DNA from: Enterococcus_D entomosocium
GTDB taxonomy: Bacteria > Bacillota > Bacilli > Lactobacillales > Enterococcaceae
Assembly: GCF_030441895.1 (NCBI RefSeq)
Contig: NZ_JARJAS010000004.1
Length of the DNA stretch: 64,000 nucleotides
Strand: one strand, 5' to 3'
Under the pieces are notes generated by a model, which saw nothing but the letters and a program-made list of their open reading frames with translations, had not been told where the DNA came from and made no database searches. The translations under genes were made by a program, and so were the position numbers. How positions within the stretch are numbered: position 1 is the stretch's first letter; every line of letters starts with the position of its first letter. Shown here piece by piece: positions 1 through 7,230 of this stretch.

Positions 1-318
1 GAATACCAAGCAGAAAAAACGGATGCGAACCAAGCGCTCATTCCTGAAGCCTTAACCCCAAAGGGGAATCGCAGAAAGATCACTGTAAATCCGTCTTGGG
101 AATACCATAAAGAAAAACAAAAAGAGCGCTTATCAACGCCTGAAATTCAAAAAATATATGGTCGGAGAAAGATCGACGTGGAAACAGTCTTCGGATTTAT
201 GAAGGCTTGTTTGGGTTTCACTCGATACACGGTTAGGGGCTTAGAAAAAGTCAGAAAACAGACGGGTTTACTCATTACGGCAATCAATATGATGAAATTG
301 ACAAAAATAGGTACTTGA
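1..318 (+). CDS. IS transposase, C-terminal fragment cut by the window edge
   Basis: An open frame runs from base 1 to a TGA at 316-318 (105 codons) with no start inside the window. The translation carries the end of a DDE transposase: YGRRKIDVETVFGFMK, where the Glu of VETVFG fits the last catalytic acidic residue, then a FTRYTVRG block and a final LLITAINMMKL helix. This pattern is familiar from the IS1182/IS4-like DDE_Tnp_1 families; the exact IS family is inference. The 5' part lies outside the window, so whether the element is intact cannot be judged. It is the only transposase sequence seen here. Confidence 0.75.
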   Translation, partial: EYQAEKTDANQALIPEALTPKGNRRKITVNPSWEYHKEKQKERLSTPEIQKIYGRRKIDVETVFGFMKACLGFTRYTVRGLEKVRKQTGLLITAINMMKLTKIGT

Positions 319-343
319 ACTACCCAAAATGAATAAAAAAAAC

Positions 344-384
344 AAGGAGCACTCGAAAAATCACATGATTTTCGAGTGCTCCTT
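344..384. terminator. Hairpin just after the transposase gene
   Basis: The arms AAGGAGCACTCGAAAA and TTTTCGAGTGCTCCTT are almost perfectly complementary, with one bulged A, around a loop of about six bases. It starts 26 bases after the transposase stop and probably ends its transcription. No long U-run follows the + strand arm (TATATTTTA), so it could instead be part of the IS end. Confidence 0.55.
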
Positions 385-432
385 ATATTTTAGAGAGCGT
401 AACTAGTTAACTTATGTCACGCCCCCTTTTTT

Positions 433-708
433 TTAGAATGTTTCTTGGAACATATCCGTATACTTTTTTAATAAAAGATAATCTTCGGCATATTCATCCT
501 TTAAAACGATTGTATCGCCAAAGAAACTCTTACGAGCATGTTGAATGATCCGATGCTGAATATCTTTTTCCAGAAGGTAATCGATCTCAGACTGTTTCAG
601 GTTTTGTGCAGCAGTCGCCCGATTCTTTTCTAAATATTGCAGCAAATCGTACTCAAGGTGTCCCGCACCATTGATGACTCGTTTGTATTCGATTTTGTCA
701 ATTTTCAT
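433..708 (-). CDS. Unrecognised 91-residue protein next to the Y-family polymerase
   Basis: Starts MKIDKIEYKR and is preceded on the minus strand by AAGGAGTGTGAGCAG, a strong ribosome binding site at normal spacing. The product is soluble, rich in charged residues and probably helical (YLEKNRATAAQNLKQSEIDY); no signal peptide, membrane segment or known catalytic motif is visible. It lies 143 bases downstream of the SOS-type polymerase gene in the same direction. In other Firmicutes, small proteins such as YolD accompany such polymerases, but no YolD motif is recognised here, so a link is only inferred from position. Confidence 0.7.
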   Translation of the reverse strand: MKIDKIEYKRVINGAGHLEYDLLQYLEKNRATAAQNLKQSEIDYLLEKDIQHRIIQHARKSFFGDTIVLKDEYAEDYLLLKKYTDMFQETF

Positions 709-851
709 CTGCTCACACTCCTTGCTATTAAAGTACCTTAGAAAGAAGTAAAGGGGGAGATGGGGGCCTCGAAATTACATAAATCTTTAAAAAATGGATC
801 GTTTGTTAATGTTATCTTAAGATTTGTCATCGAAAAGGAAAGAAAAACGAG

Positions 852-2246
852 TCAAGTGCCAGTATTTTTTGAACCATCAGCAAACGGTTCTTTTTCCTTT
901 TGCTGATGGACGGGTCCTATATTAGCGATCCCATCTAGACCACCGGCATGTCCGCCGACTAATTTGCTGCGAGCAATGGCGCGAGCGCCTTCCATTCGGC
1001 TTGTGGCATGAACGATCGAAGTGAAGCCATATTTCTCACGAATCTTATCGATGATCAAATCTAATTTACGCTGGCGCAACTGCGTTTCTGCTTGCTCAAA
1101 AAGATCCAGCTGGACATTTTCTGTATAAACCAATTTTGAATAGGTGATACCGATGTGGCGAACGACTTGCCCGGTATAAAATTTTCGAAAGAGAAATAGG
1201 CAATGAGCAACAAGCTTACGTGTATTGTCAGTTGGCGGGATTTTCATTTGTCGGGAAAAGCCAGAGGCAGTTTCACCAAAGGCTACGCCGATGTAAACAT
1301 TGATACAAGCGGTCTGACAATGATGGCGGCGAATTCGAGCGGCAACTTGCTCCGCCATTTCCTTGATGACGATCTCGATTTCTTCTTGTAAATAATAATT
1401 GCGATGTAGGACCTGACTATTGCCGTAGCTTTTTTCCATGACCTGCGGTGTCGGTTCGGCTAAAATGGTGCGGTCAATGCCATGAGCGTGATGGTAGAGC
1501 TGCTCACCAATGATTCCCATGCGACTGCGCAAAAGATCAGGACTGGCATGAGCCAATTGTTCAATAGATTCAATCCCCATCAAGTGAAGTCGTTTTTCTG
1601 TGCGTCGACCGATTCCCCAAAACTCAGTCATGGGGTTGATTTGCCAAACTTTTGTCGGGACATCTTCGTAGGTCCATTCGGCAATCAAGGAACGGTTGTG
1701 TTTGGATTCGTTATCTAAAGCTAGTTTTGCTAACAAAGGATTGTCACCAATACCGATGGTGACATACAATTTCGTTGTTTCGTAAATGTCTTTTTGAATT
1801 TGCTGGGCAATCAGCCAACGTTTTTCTTCGCGAGAAATCGTGTTATCAGGAATGAAAAGATCCAGTGTACGGGTCAGATCCATCATCGTTTCGTCGATTG
1901 AATAGAGCAGCAAGTCGTCTTGTCCAACATATTTGCGAAAGACATTATTGACTTTGGTGTTTTCTTTGATATAAAAACTCATACGCGGCGATGCTTTGTA
2001 CAAATCGGGATGTGTCGGCAGGTTGTCATTGCGAGTCACATTTGAAATCCCCAATACCGATTTTGCCTTTGGGGAAGCTGCTAAGACTAAGCCGTTACCA
2101 GTATTGTCAGAATGTGACATGACGACCAGCATCGCTTGGATAGGATCTAATCCGCGAGAGATGCATTCGACAGAAGCATAAAAACTTTTGACATCGATAA
2201 ATAAGATATCGCGTTTTGGCTCGAGCGCATAATTAAAACCACCCAT
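852..2246 (-). CDS. Y-family translesion DNA polymerase (UvrX/UmuC-like)
   Basis: 464 residues from the ATG at 2246. This start is chosen because AAGGAG at 2260-2255 lies eight bases upstream; the GTG at 2255 would overlap that site. The palm catalytic motifs are present: FIDVKSFYASVE (Asp18) and YSIDE (Asp118, Glu119). Later there is a helix-hairpin-helix region (FWGIGRRTEKRLHLMGI) and a little-finger domain ending in HATSRMEGARAIARSKLVGG, the usual C-terminal signature of the Gram-positive UvrX/ImpB-type subgroup rather than of DinB/PolIV. The protein should copy past damaged template bases. A LexA-type box sits in its promoter region, so damage induction is expected. Confidence 0.93.
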   Translation of the reverse strand: MGGFNYALEPKRDILFIDVKSFYASVECISRGLDPIQAMLVVMSHSDNTGNGLVLAASPKAKSVLGISNVTRNDNLPTHPDLYKASPRMSFYIKENTKVNNVFRKYVGQDDLLLYSIDETMMDLTRTLDLFIPDNTISREEKRWLIAQQIQKDIYETTKLYVTIGIGDNPLLAKLALDNESKHNRSLIAEWTYEDVPTKVWQINPMTEFWGIGRRTEKRLHLMGIESIEQLAHASPDLLRSRMGIIGEQLYHHAHGIDRTILAEPTPQVMEKSYGNSQVLHRNYYLQEEIEIVIKEMAEQVAARIRRHHCQTACINVYIGVAFGETASGFSRQMKIPPTDNTRKLVAHCLFLFRKFYTGQVVRHIGITYSKLVYTENVQLDLFEQAETQLRQRKLDLIIDKIREKYGFTSIVHATSRMEGARAIARSKLVGGHAGGLDGIANIGPVHQQKEKEPFADGSKNTGT

Positions 2247-2272
2247 TTTTATCACTCCTTACCGAGATTATA

Positions 2273-2285
2273 CGAACGTTTGTTC
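2273..2285. promoter_or_regulatory. LexA (SOS, Cheo) box of the Y-family polymerase gene
   Basis: CGAACGTTTGTTC matches the Gram-positive LexA operator CGAACRNRYGTTYG at both half-sites. It lies 26 bases upstream of the polymerase start codon, where a bound repressor would block transcription. Confidence 0.85.
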
Positions 2286-2457
2286 TTTTTTGTCAAGCGA
2301 ACAGGAGCGGATGGGTGGATTTGTTTTTTTATAGAGAGATTATTTTTGGCTTATAATGATGGGAAACGTTGTTTTATAAGGGATACATTCATTTCAGGTT
2401 ATCAGAATCCGATTGGACATAAAAACGTGATTTTGTCTTTTTACCCGAAGGTGTGAT

Positions 2458-2489
2458 TAAAAAAACAGCCGATCCATTGGACCGACTGT
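2458..2489 (-). terminator. Rho-independent terminator after the VOC gene
   Basis: On the minus strand ACAGTCGGTCC pairs with GGATCGGCTGT across a three-base loop and is followed by a run of seven T. It lies 12 bases after the VOC protein stop codon. The 170 bases between here and the SOS box show no gene. Confidence 0.85.
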
Positions 2490-2500
2490 CGTAGCTTAAA

Positions 2501-2887
2501 TCAATTTTCGGCAGGTAGCATTGCAAACAAACTTAAGAGATTGCCGTCTATATCTTTGACGATGGCATAGCGTTGCCCCCAAAAGGCACACCAAGGTTCT
2601 TTGAAAGACTGATACCCGGCAGCTACGACTTTTGCATGAAGGGCATCAACCTCTTCAGGGGAATCACATAAAAAGGCTAATTCAATTGTGTCACCAACAG
2701 TCATTGGTGCATGTCCGTAGATCCCGGCAACCATCTGGCGGCTATTCAAAGAGATGCGAACCCCGTCGTTTGCTAATTCCATATAATCTTCTGAGTGCTG
2801 ACCTAATGGCGTGAAGCCAAGTACTTGATAAAAAGCCAGGGCCTGTTCCATGTTCTTTGTGATAATACCAACCATATCTAGTTTCAT
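2501..2887 (-). CDS. VOC-superfamily (glyoxalase/bleomycin-resistance fold) protein
   Basis: 128 residues. The start MKLDMVGIITKNMEQALAFY follows AAGAAAGGAAGAAAACA. The order beta-strand, helix with AxxFYxxLGF, then VDALHAKVVAAGY and FKEPWCAFWGQRYAIVKDIDGN is that of single-domain VOC proteins, which use paired beta-alpha-beta-beta-beta modules around a metal. DIDGNLLSLF near the end corresponds to the usual DPDGN motif. The substrate cannot be told from sequence. It is followed by its own terminator and is probably transcribed after fosX, from which it is separated by 64 bases. Confidence 0.85.
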   Translation of the reverse strand: MKLDMVGIITKNMEQALAFYQVLGFTPLGQHSEDYMELANDGVRISLNSRQMVAGIYGHAPMTVGDTIELAFLCDSPEEVDALHAKVVAAGYQSFKEPWCAFWGQRYAIVKDIDGNLLSLFAMLPAEN

Positions 2888-2951
2888 TGTTTTCTTCCTT
2901 TCTTGTGGGAATTCTTTCCATAACAGTCAATGCAGTTGCTAGCAATGAAGA

Positions 2952-3362
2952 TTACCTCGTTTCTGTCAGACGGTAATGGTGCAACCGTTCAGCCAACGTA
3001 CCAGTATGTAGTTCAAACAAATGGTTGTCATCGTCGTAAAAGTAAATGGAAGCACCTTCGCCTTTGATACGAGAACGATCTTTTTCGATCTTCAATCCTA
3101 GTCCTTGGATGCGCGTAATCAAGGAATCGATTTGAGTTTGATCGATTTTAAAGGCAATATGGTTATACGTTTTCGGCAGCTTCTGGGAGGCATCCTCCAT
3201 AACAGCAAGCCATAAGCCATCGATCAAAAAGAATTTTTCTGGGAAGTAAGAATGGGGCTGGTCTCGGCTATCATAAATTTCCTCTGCTTCAAACAATGTT
3301 TCCAGCATCGTTGTCGTCTTTGCTAAATTCTGTACGATCAACGTGATATGGGAAATCTCCAT
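2952..3362 (-). CDS. fosX: FosX-type fosfomycin resistance hydrolase
   Basis: 136 residues. The family metal ligands are in place: His5 (SHITLIV), His68 (YNHIAF) and Glu117 (HLFELHTGT). The segment PEKFFLIDGLW keeps a Glu (residue 42) where FosX enzymes carry the catalytic base that activates water; FosA and FosB lack it and use thiols. The loop IKGEGASIYFYDDDNHLFELHTGTL closely follows known FosX proteins. The expected reaction is Mn-dependent hydrolysis of the fosfomycin epoxide in the cytoplasm. The start is supported by AAGGAG ten bases upstream. Hydrolase assignment is from motifs, not from an assay. Confidence 0.88.
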   Translation of the reverse strand: MEISHITLIVQNLAKTTTMLETLFEAEEIYDSRDQPHSYFPEKFFLIDGLWLAVMEDASQKLPKTYNHIAFKIDQTQIDSLITRIQGLGLKIEKDRSRIKGEGASIYFYDDDNHLFELHTGTLAERLHHYRLTETR

Positions 3363-3432
3363 CGCATCAACACTCCTTCGTTATGACGAAATAGGGGAAA
3401 GAGAAACAATTAGTATCAAAAGAAGCATTATG

Positions 3433-3669
3433 TTAGTGATTGTGAAATACCAATAGGAAGAGCAGAACATAAAACAGTGCATCTGTTGCGCAAGGAATAA
3501 CTTTCTTCTTGTATTTTGTCCAAAAGAAGACATTTATTAAGAAGAGGACAATCACCGTCGGTAGGCTAAAGGTCCAAGCAGGGTGTTTAATGAAAATGAA
3601 AAGCATATTTCCAATAAGAGCAAAAAGAAAAGCGCCATAAAACAGACGATAGTTACTAGGTAGATACAT
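3433..3669 (-). CDS. Small hypothetical membrane protein
   Basis: 78 residues from the ATG at 3669 (MYLPSNYRLFYGAFLF). Three hydrophobic stretches (FYGAFLFALIGNMLFIFI, LPTVIVLFLINVFFW, ALFYVLLFLLVF) suggest a small integral membrane protein with a short basic loop KYKKK. The start is uncertain: the only good ribosome binding site (AGGAGGT at 3697-3691) is 21 bases from this ATG but six bases from an in-frame CTG at 3684. The frame stays open to a TTG at 3735 with no site in front. No family recognised. Confidence 0.55.
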   Translation of the reverse strand: MYLPSNYRLFYGAFLFALIGNMLFIFIKHPAWTFSLPTVIVLFLINVFFWTKYKKKVIPCATDALFYVLLFLLVFHNH

Positions 3670-3954
3670 AAAATTGCCAAGCAGGGGTTCACCTCCTGTA
3701 GGCAGTATAGCTTGAAAGGATCGACTGGCACTCAAAGTATATTGAAAGGACAGCTAGAAGAAAAAGCTGGTTCATGTTCTATGTGCCGCCTTTGTTGAAC
3801 ATTAGTTTCTTTTTTACATTATACATTAAAATTTATTTATACGTCGCTTCAAAGAAAAAGTTGGCTCAAAAGTTCAAAGCAAATAAGTGAAAATAGGGGA
3901 GTGGTTGTGTAAAGAGGGAAATAAAAATGCAGCAGCTATCATTGCAAAATGTCT

Positions 3955-4002
3955 GAAAAAAAAAAGTTCGCAAACGCCTTGGTTATCAGCGTTTGCGAAC
4001 TT
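3955..4002 (-). terminator. Strong terminator after rpmG
   Basis: AAGTTCGCAAACGC (3964-3977) pairs perfectly with GCGTTTGCGAACTT (3989-4002). On the minus strand it is followed by eight or more T. The 220 bases between this hairpin and the hypothetical membrane protein hold no gene I can support. Confidence 0.9.
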
Positions 4003-4013
4003 CTTAAATAGTA

Positions 4014-4163
4014 TTATTTTGTTTCGCGGTGTAAAGTAACTTTTCTTTCACGTGGGCAATATTTTTTCTTTTCCAAACGATCAGGATTGTTACGTTTGTT
4101 TTTGTTTGATAAGTAGTTGCGTTCTTTACAAGAAGTGCACTCTAATGTGATGTTTACGCGCAT
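4014..4163 (-). CDS. rpmG: 50S ribosomal protein L33
   Basis: 49 residues beginning MRVNITLECTSCKERNYL and ending YCPRERKVTLHRETK, the characteristic L33 sequence. Cys9 and Cys12 form one CxxC, but the second pair is reduced to a single Cys36 (CPRE), so this copy lacks one of four zinc ligands and resembles zinc-independent paralogues. GGGGGGAAAATC precedes the ATG. It is a monocistronic gene closed by its own terminator. Confidence 0.95.
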   Translation of the reverse strand: MRVNITLECTSCKERNYLSNKNKRNNPDRLEKKKYCPRERKVTLHRETK

Positions 4164-4300
4164 GATTTTCCCCCCTAACGATAAAAGAATCCTCTAAGAA
4201 ATCTCTCAGACTAAAATATAATAGCATGTTTTGTGCGGGAATGCTAGCTTTTTCCTGAAATTTGTTAAGTAGTTTTACTTGACGAATTACTTGAAACGCA

Positions 4301-5260
4301 TTAGTCCAATTTGCTCTGGATATCTTCGATCATTTTGGTATAGGCGATAGGACCGTTGTAGAGCCAGCTTGATTCAGGACCGAATTCCCATAAATGATTG
4401 TTTTTGACTGCATCAAGATTTTGCCAGACTTGTTCGCTGAAAAAATCAGCGCCTTTATCACTATTCACTAAAATCAAGTAATCGGCATCCAATTCTGCCA
4501 ATTTTTCCAGAGAAACGGCAGACCAGTCAGCAGTGGCACTTTCACTGATTTCTGAAACAAGCGAGGGAACTTCAAAACCGAGTTCGTGATACAGCAGTTG
4601 ACCACTTGATTTTGTTTCTGAAACCATGAAGACAGAATTATTGACCACCCATAAAACAGCAATTGACTTGCCTTGGATTTGATCAGCGTACGTTTCCTTG
4701 GTAGTAGCGACTAAGTCATCATAATCAGCTTCTACTTGGGCAGCTTCCTCTTCTTTGTGTAAGACCTTTGCGATATCTGTCAGACGTTCACGCCAGGTTA
4801 CTTCCTCGCCATTTGTGACCACATAGGTCGGCGCGATCTTACTGTACTGATCATATTTGTCGCCTTCCACCATGGAATTGCTATCCATCAGCAGCAGGTC
4901 TGGCTCAAAGCTCAAGACATCTTCATAGGGCAGATCATAGTTGATTCTTGGCACATCTGCTAGTTTGTCTTGCAAGTATGCTTGATCACTGTCATTGCCG
5001 ACTGTCCATTGAGCAACCGGGGTTACCCCTAAAGCGACCAAATAATCTTCCAAGTAACTACCGATCACCCGTTGTGGGTTTTCGGGAACAGTGACTTCAT
5101 TTCCCATCGCATCGGTAAAGGTTGTTGCTATTTCTGAAGAAGTAGTGGCTGATCCACTGCTATCCGTTGAGTCATTATTCGTACCGCAAGCACCCAGTAG
5201 AGTAAGGGAGCAGGCTGCTAGCAGGGTAAGCCAAGTACTTCTTTTTGACCATTGTTTCAT
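4301..5260 (-). CDS. Iron-siderophore ABC transporter substrate-binding lipoprotein
   Basis: 319 residues. The N-terminus has a basic start, a hydrophobic stretch and the lipobox LGAC with Cys25, so it is exported and lipid-anchored. A Ser/Thr/Asn linker follows, then the FecB/BtuF-type (cluster A-II) fold: FTDAMGNEVTVPENPQRVIG, ALGVTPVAQW, YEDVLSFEPDLLLMD and near the end AVKNNHLWEFGPESSWLYNGPIAYTKMIEDI. Family members bind ferric hydroxamate or catecholate siderophores; the ligand here is not determinable. It is divergent from the ATPase-permease genes at 5462-8207 and shares a control region with two Fur-box candidates. AAAGGAGGAAG precedes the ATG. Confidence 0.92.
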   Translation of the reverse strand: MKQWSKRSTWLTLLAACSLTLLGACGTNNDSTDSSGSATTSSEIATTFTDAMGNEVTVPENPQRVIGSYLEDYLVALGVTPVAQWTVGNDSDQAYLQDKLADVPRINYDLPYEDVLSFEPDLLLMDSNSMVEGDKYDQYSKIAPTYVVTNGEEVTWRERLTDIAKVLHKEEEAAQVEADYDDLVATTKETYADQIQGKSIAVLWVVNNSVFMVSETKSSGQLLYHELGFEVPSLVSEISESATADWSAVSLEKLAELDADYLILVNSDKGADFFSEQVWQNLDAVKNNHLWEFGPESSWLYNGPIAYTKMIEDIQSKLD

Positions 5261-5308
5261 AGAAAAACTTCCTCCTTTGTTAAAAGATGAGCACTTATCA
5301 TTTTAATT

Positions 5309-5323
5309 GAGAATAATTCTCAT
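5309..5323. promoter_or_regulatory. Fur-box candidate for the lipoprotein gene
   Basis: TGAGAATAATTCTCA is a perfect 7-1-7 palindrome of the kind bound by Fur (TGATAATNATTATCA). It lies just downstream of the minus-strand -10 element, so bound repressor would block the lipoprotein gene. That Fur rather than a paralogue binds is inferred. Confidence 0.75.
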
Positions 5324-5336
5324 TTGCTGATTGCTA

Positions 5337-5364
5337 TTATTACGGAGAAACGCTGATTTGTCAA
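5337..5364 (-). promoter_or_regulatory. Sigma-A type promoter of the siderophore-binding lipoprotein
   Basis: On the minus strand TTGACA (5364-5359) and TATAAT (5342-5337) are separated by 16 bases. The Fur-box candidate at 5309-5323 lies just downstream of it. Confidence 0.7.
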
Positions 5365-5395
5365 TCTTATTTTTTTATTTCCTTTTTTAGAACTA

Positions 5396-5424
5396 TTGAC
5401 GAATAGTAGGATTACATTCATAAT
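5396..5424 (+). promoter_or_regulatory. Sigma-A type promoter of the ATPase-permease operon
   Basis: TTGACG (5396-5401) and CATAAT (5419-5424) are 17 bases apart. The second Fur-box candidate begins inside this -10. This promoter occupies the 5' part of a longer open frame, which argues that translation starts at 5462 and not at 5396. Confidence 0.7.
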
Positions 5425-5441
5425 TGATAAGCATTATCAAT
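5423..5441. promoter_or_regulatory. Fur-box candidate for the ATPase-permease operon
   Basis: ATTGATAAGCATTATCAAT is an 8-3-8 perfect palindrome close to the Fur consensus. It overlaps the -10 and start region of the rightward promoter. Together with 5309-5323 it places both divergent promoters under one likely iron-responsive repressor. Confidence 0.78.
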
Positions 5442-5461
5442 CAATTATTTTGGGGACGAAT

Positions 5462-6253
5462 ATGGCGAAATTACGAACAGTTGACTTGAGTGTCGGCTAT
5501 CAAAAACAAAAAATTGTGCAAAATCTAACAATTGAGATTCCAGAAGGGAAAATCATCGGCTTGATTGGTCCGAACGGCAGTGGAAAATCGACATTTTTAA
5601 AGGCACTCGCCCGAATTTTACAGCCTTTGTCTGGTGAGGTCCTATTAGATACACAAAACCTCCAGAACATCAAAACCAAAGAAGTGGCTAAAAAGATTGC
5701 GCTGCTTTCACAAGTTAGCGACTCATCGATTGGCTTGACGATTCGCGAAATTGTTTCTTACGGTCGTTTTCCCTATCAAAAAGGACTGAATAGTCTATCG
5801 GAACAAGATCTTGCAGCGATCGACTGGTCTTTGCAGGCAACTGGTTTGACGGCACTGGCAGAAGAAGTGATCAGTACGCTGTCAGGGGGACAAAAGCAGC
5901 GCGTTTGGATCGCCATGGCACTGGCGCAAGATACGGATATCGTGATTTTAGATGAACCAACAACCTTTTTAGATCCTGCGCATCAATTAGAAATTTTGCT
6001 CTTATTACAGCAAATCAATAAAACCTATGGGAAAACGATCATTATGTCGATTCATGACCTGAATCATGCGTCACGTTTTTCTGATTATATTTACGCATTA
6101 AAAGGTGGAGAGCTTTTGGTTTCCGGTACACCGGAAACGGTACTGACCAAAGAATGGCTGCAGCGTTTGTTTGAGATCGATGCCGTGTTAGGTACCTTTC
6201 CTAATAGTACAAAGCCGCTGGTCTTGACCTATGAGTTAGGAGCGCAGATATGA
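5462..6253 (+). CDS. Iron-siderophore ABC transporter ATP-binding protein (FhuC/FecE family)
   Basis: 263 residues from ATG 5462, preceded by GGGGACGAAT. The nucleotide-binding motifs are complete: Walker A GPNGSGKST, Q-loop LLSQVSDS, signature LSGGQKQR, Walker B DIVILDEPTTFLD and switch His in SIHDLNHA. The C-terminal segment with GTPETVLTKEWLQRLFEID is typical of ATPases pairing with FecCD permeases. It should hydrolyse ATP to drive import of the ligand captured by the lipoprotein at 4301-5260. The stop overlaps the next start (ATGA), so the genes are translationally coupled. Confidence 0.93.
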   Translation: MAKLRTVDLSVGYQKQKIVQNLTIEIPEGKIIGLIGPNGSGKSTFLKALARILQPLSGEVLLDTQNLQNIKTKEVAKKIALLSQVSDSSIGLTIREIVSYGRFPYQKGLNSLSEQDLAAIDWSLQATGLTALAEEVISTLSGGQKQRVWIAMALAQDTDIVILDEPTTFLDPAHQLEILLLLQQINKTYGKTIIMSIHDLNHASRFSDYIYALKGGELLVSGTPETVLTKEWLQRLFEIDAVLGTFPNSTKPLVLTYELGAQI

Positions 6254-7230
6254 AAAAGTTTCCTTGGCTGCTGCTGCTTTTTAGTGGCTGCTTTATTATC
6301 TGTTTCTTTTTAGCGATCACTCAAGGAGCAGCGGACCTTTCTTTTGAAACGATCTGGGATGCCGTCTTTGCTTTTGATTATGAGAATCAGCTGCATCAAG
6401 TCTTGCGCAATATTCGGTTGCCACGTGTTTTGGCTGCTTTTCTAGTAGGAAGTTGTTTTGCTGTTACAGGAGCCATCATGCAGGGGATTACGAGAAATCC
6501 CTTGGCAGATGGTGGTCTTTTAGGTGTCAATAGTGGGGCTGCCTTGGGACTAGCGATCGCATTTATCCTCTTTCCTAGTGTGCAACCGAGTCAAGCGGCG
6601 CTGTTTTCCTTTTTTGGTGCGTTTGCGGCAACTGGGCTGCTTTTTTTACTGACCAGATACGCCAAACTAGGCATGTCGCCCACGGGACTGATTTTGGCTG
6701 GTGTGGCATTAAGTTCTTTTTTCTCAGCCATTAGTCAAACTCTGTCATTGCAATTTGATTTAAACCAAGAGCTAGCCTTTTGGTTTATCGGTGGTGCGGC
6801 GAATGTGACTTGGCAGCAACTGCGTTTTGTGGGCCCCATCTATCTGATCGCCATCGTTTTTGTGCTACGGCTAGGAAAAGCCCTCAATCTGTTAGCACTA
6901 GGAGATGACACCGTCATTTCATTAGGCAAGCACCCGCATCTGATTCGGGCATCTGCCTTACTGTTAGTCGTAGTTTTGGCGGGAATGGCGGTTTCGCTTG
7001 TAGGACCGGTCAGCTTTGTCGGCTTAATGGTTCCTCATGTCGTGCGGGGGATGGTGGGCAAAAACTACCAATTAATTTTGCCTTTGACGATCATTGGAGG
7101 TGGGACCCTAGTGATGGCCGCTGATCTGGCAGGTCGCTTGATCAATCCCCCTTTTGAGACACCCTTTGGGATACTGATGGCATTGATCGGTGTGCCTTTT
7201 CTATTGGTCAAGATACGGAGGGAAGACTGA
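6250..7230 (+). CDS. Iron-siderophore ABC transporter permease, FecCD family (first)
   Basis: 326 residues with about nine to ten hydrophobic segments. Family hallmarks are RNIRLPRVLAAFLVG near residue 60, GITRNPLADGGLLGVNSGA, and SLVGPVSFVGLMVPHVVR, which forms part of the contact with the ATPase. It pairs with the second permease to form the heterodimeric channel. It overlaps both neighbours by four bases or one base. Confidence 0.92.
   Translation: MKKFPWLLLLFSGCFIICFFLAITQGAADLSFETIWDAVFAFDYENQLHQVLRNIRLPRVLAAFLVGSCFAVTGAIMQGITRNPLADGGLLGVNSGAALGLAIAFILFPSVQPSQAALFSFFGAFAATGLLFLLTRYAKLGMSPTGLILAGVALSSFFSAISQTLSLQFDLNQELAFWFIGGAANVTWQQLRFVGPIYLIAIVFVLRLGKALNLLALGDDTVISLGKHPHLIRASALLLVVVLAGMAVSLVGPVSFVGLMVPHVVRGMVGKNYQLILPLTIIGGGTLVMAADLAGRLINPPFETPFGILMALIGVPFLLVKIRRED

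Noticed and set aside
1..425. A complete insertion sequence at the window start
   Set aside because: Only the transposase 3' end is inside; terminal inverted repeats and target duplications cannot be seen, so only the fragment is reported.
5396..5461. Extra N-terminal 22 residues of the siderophore ATPase
   Set aside because: This stretch contains the -35, -10 and a Fur-box candidate; the ATG at 5462 gives the normal family start.
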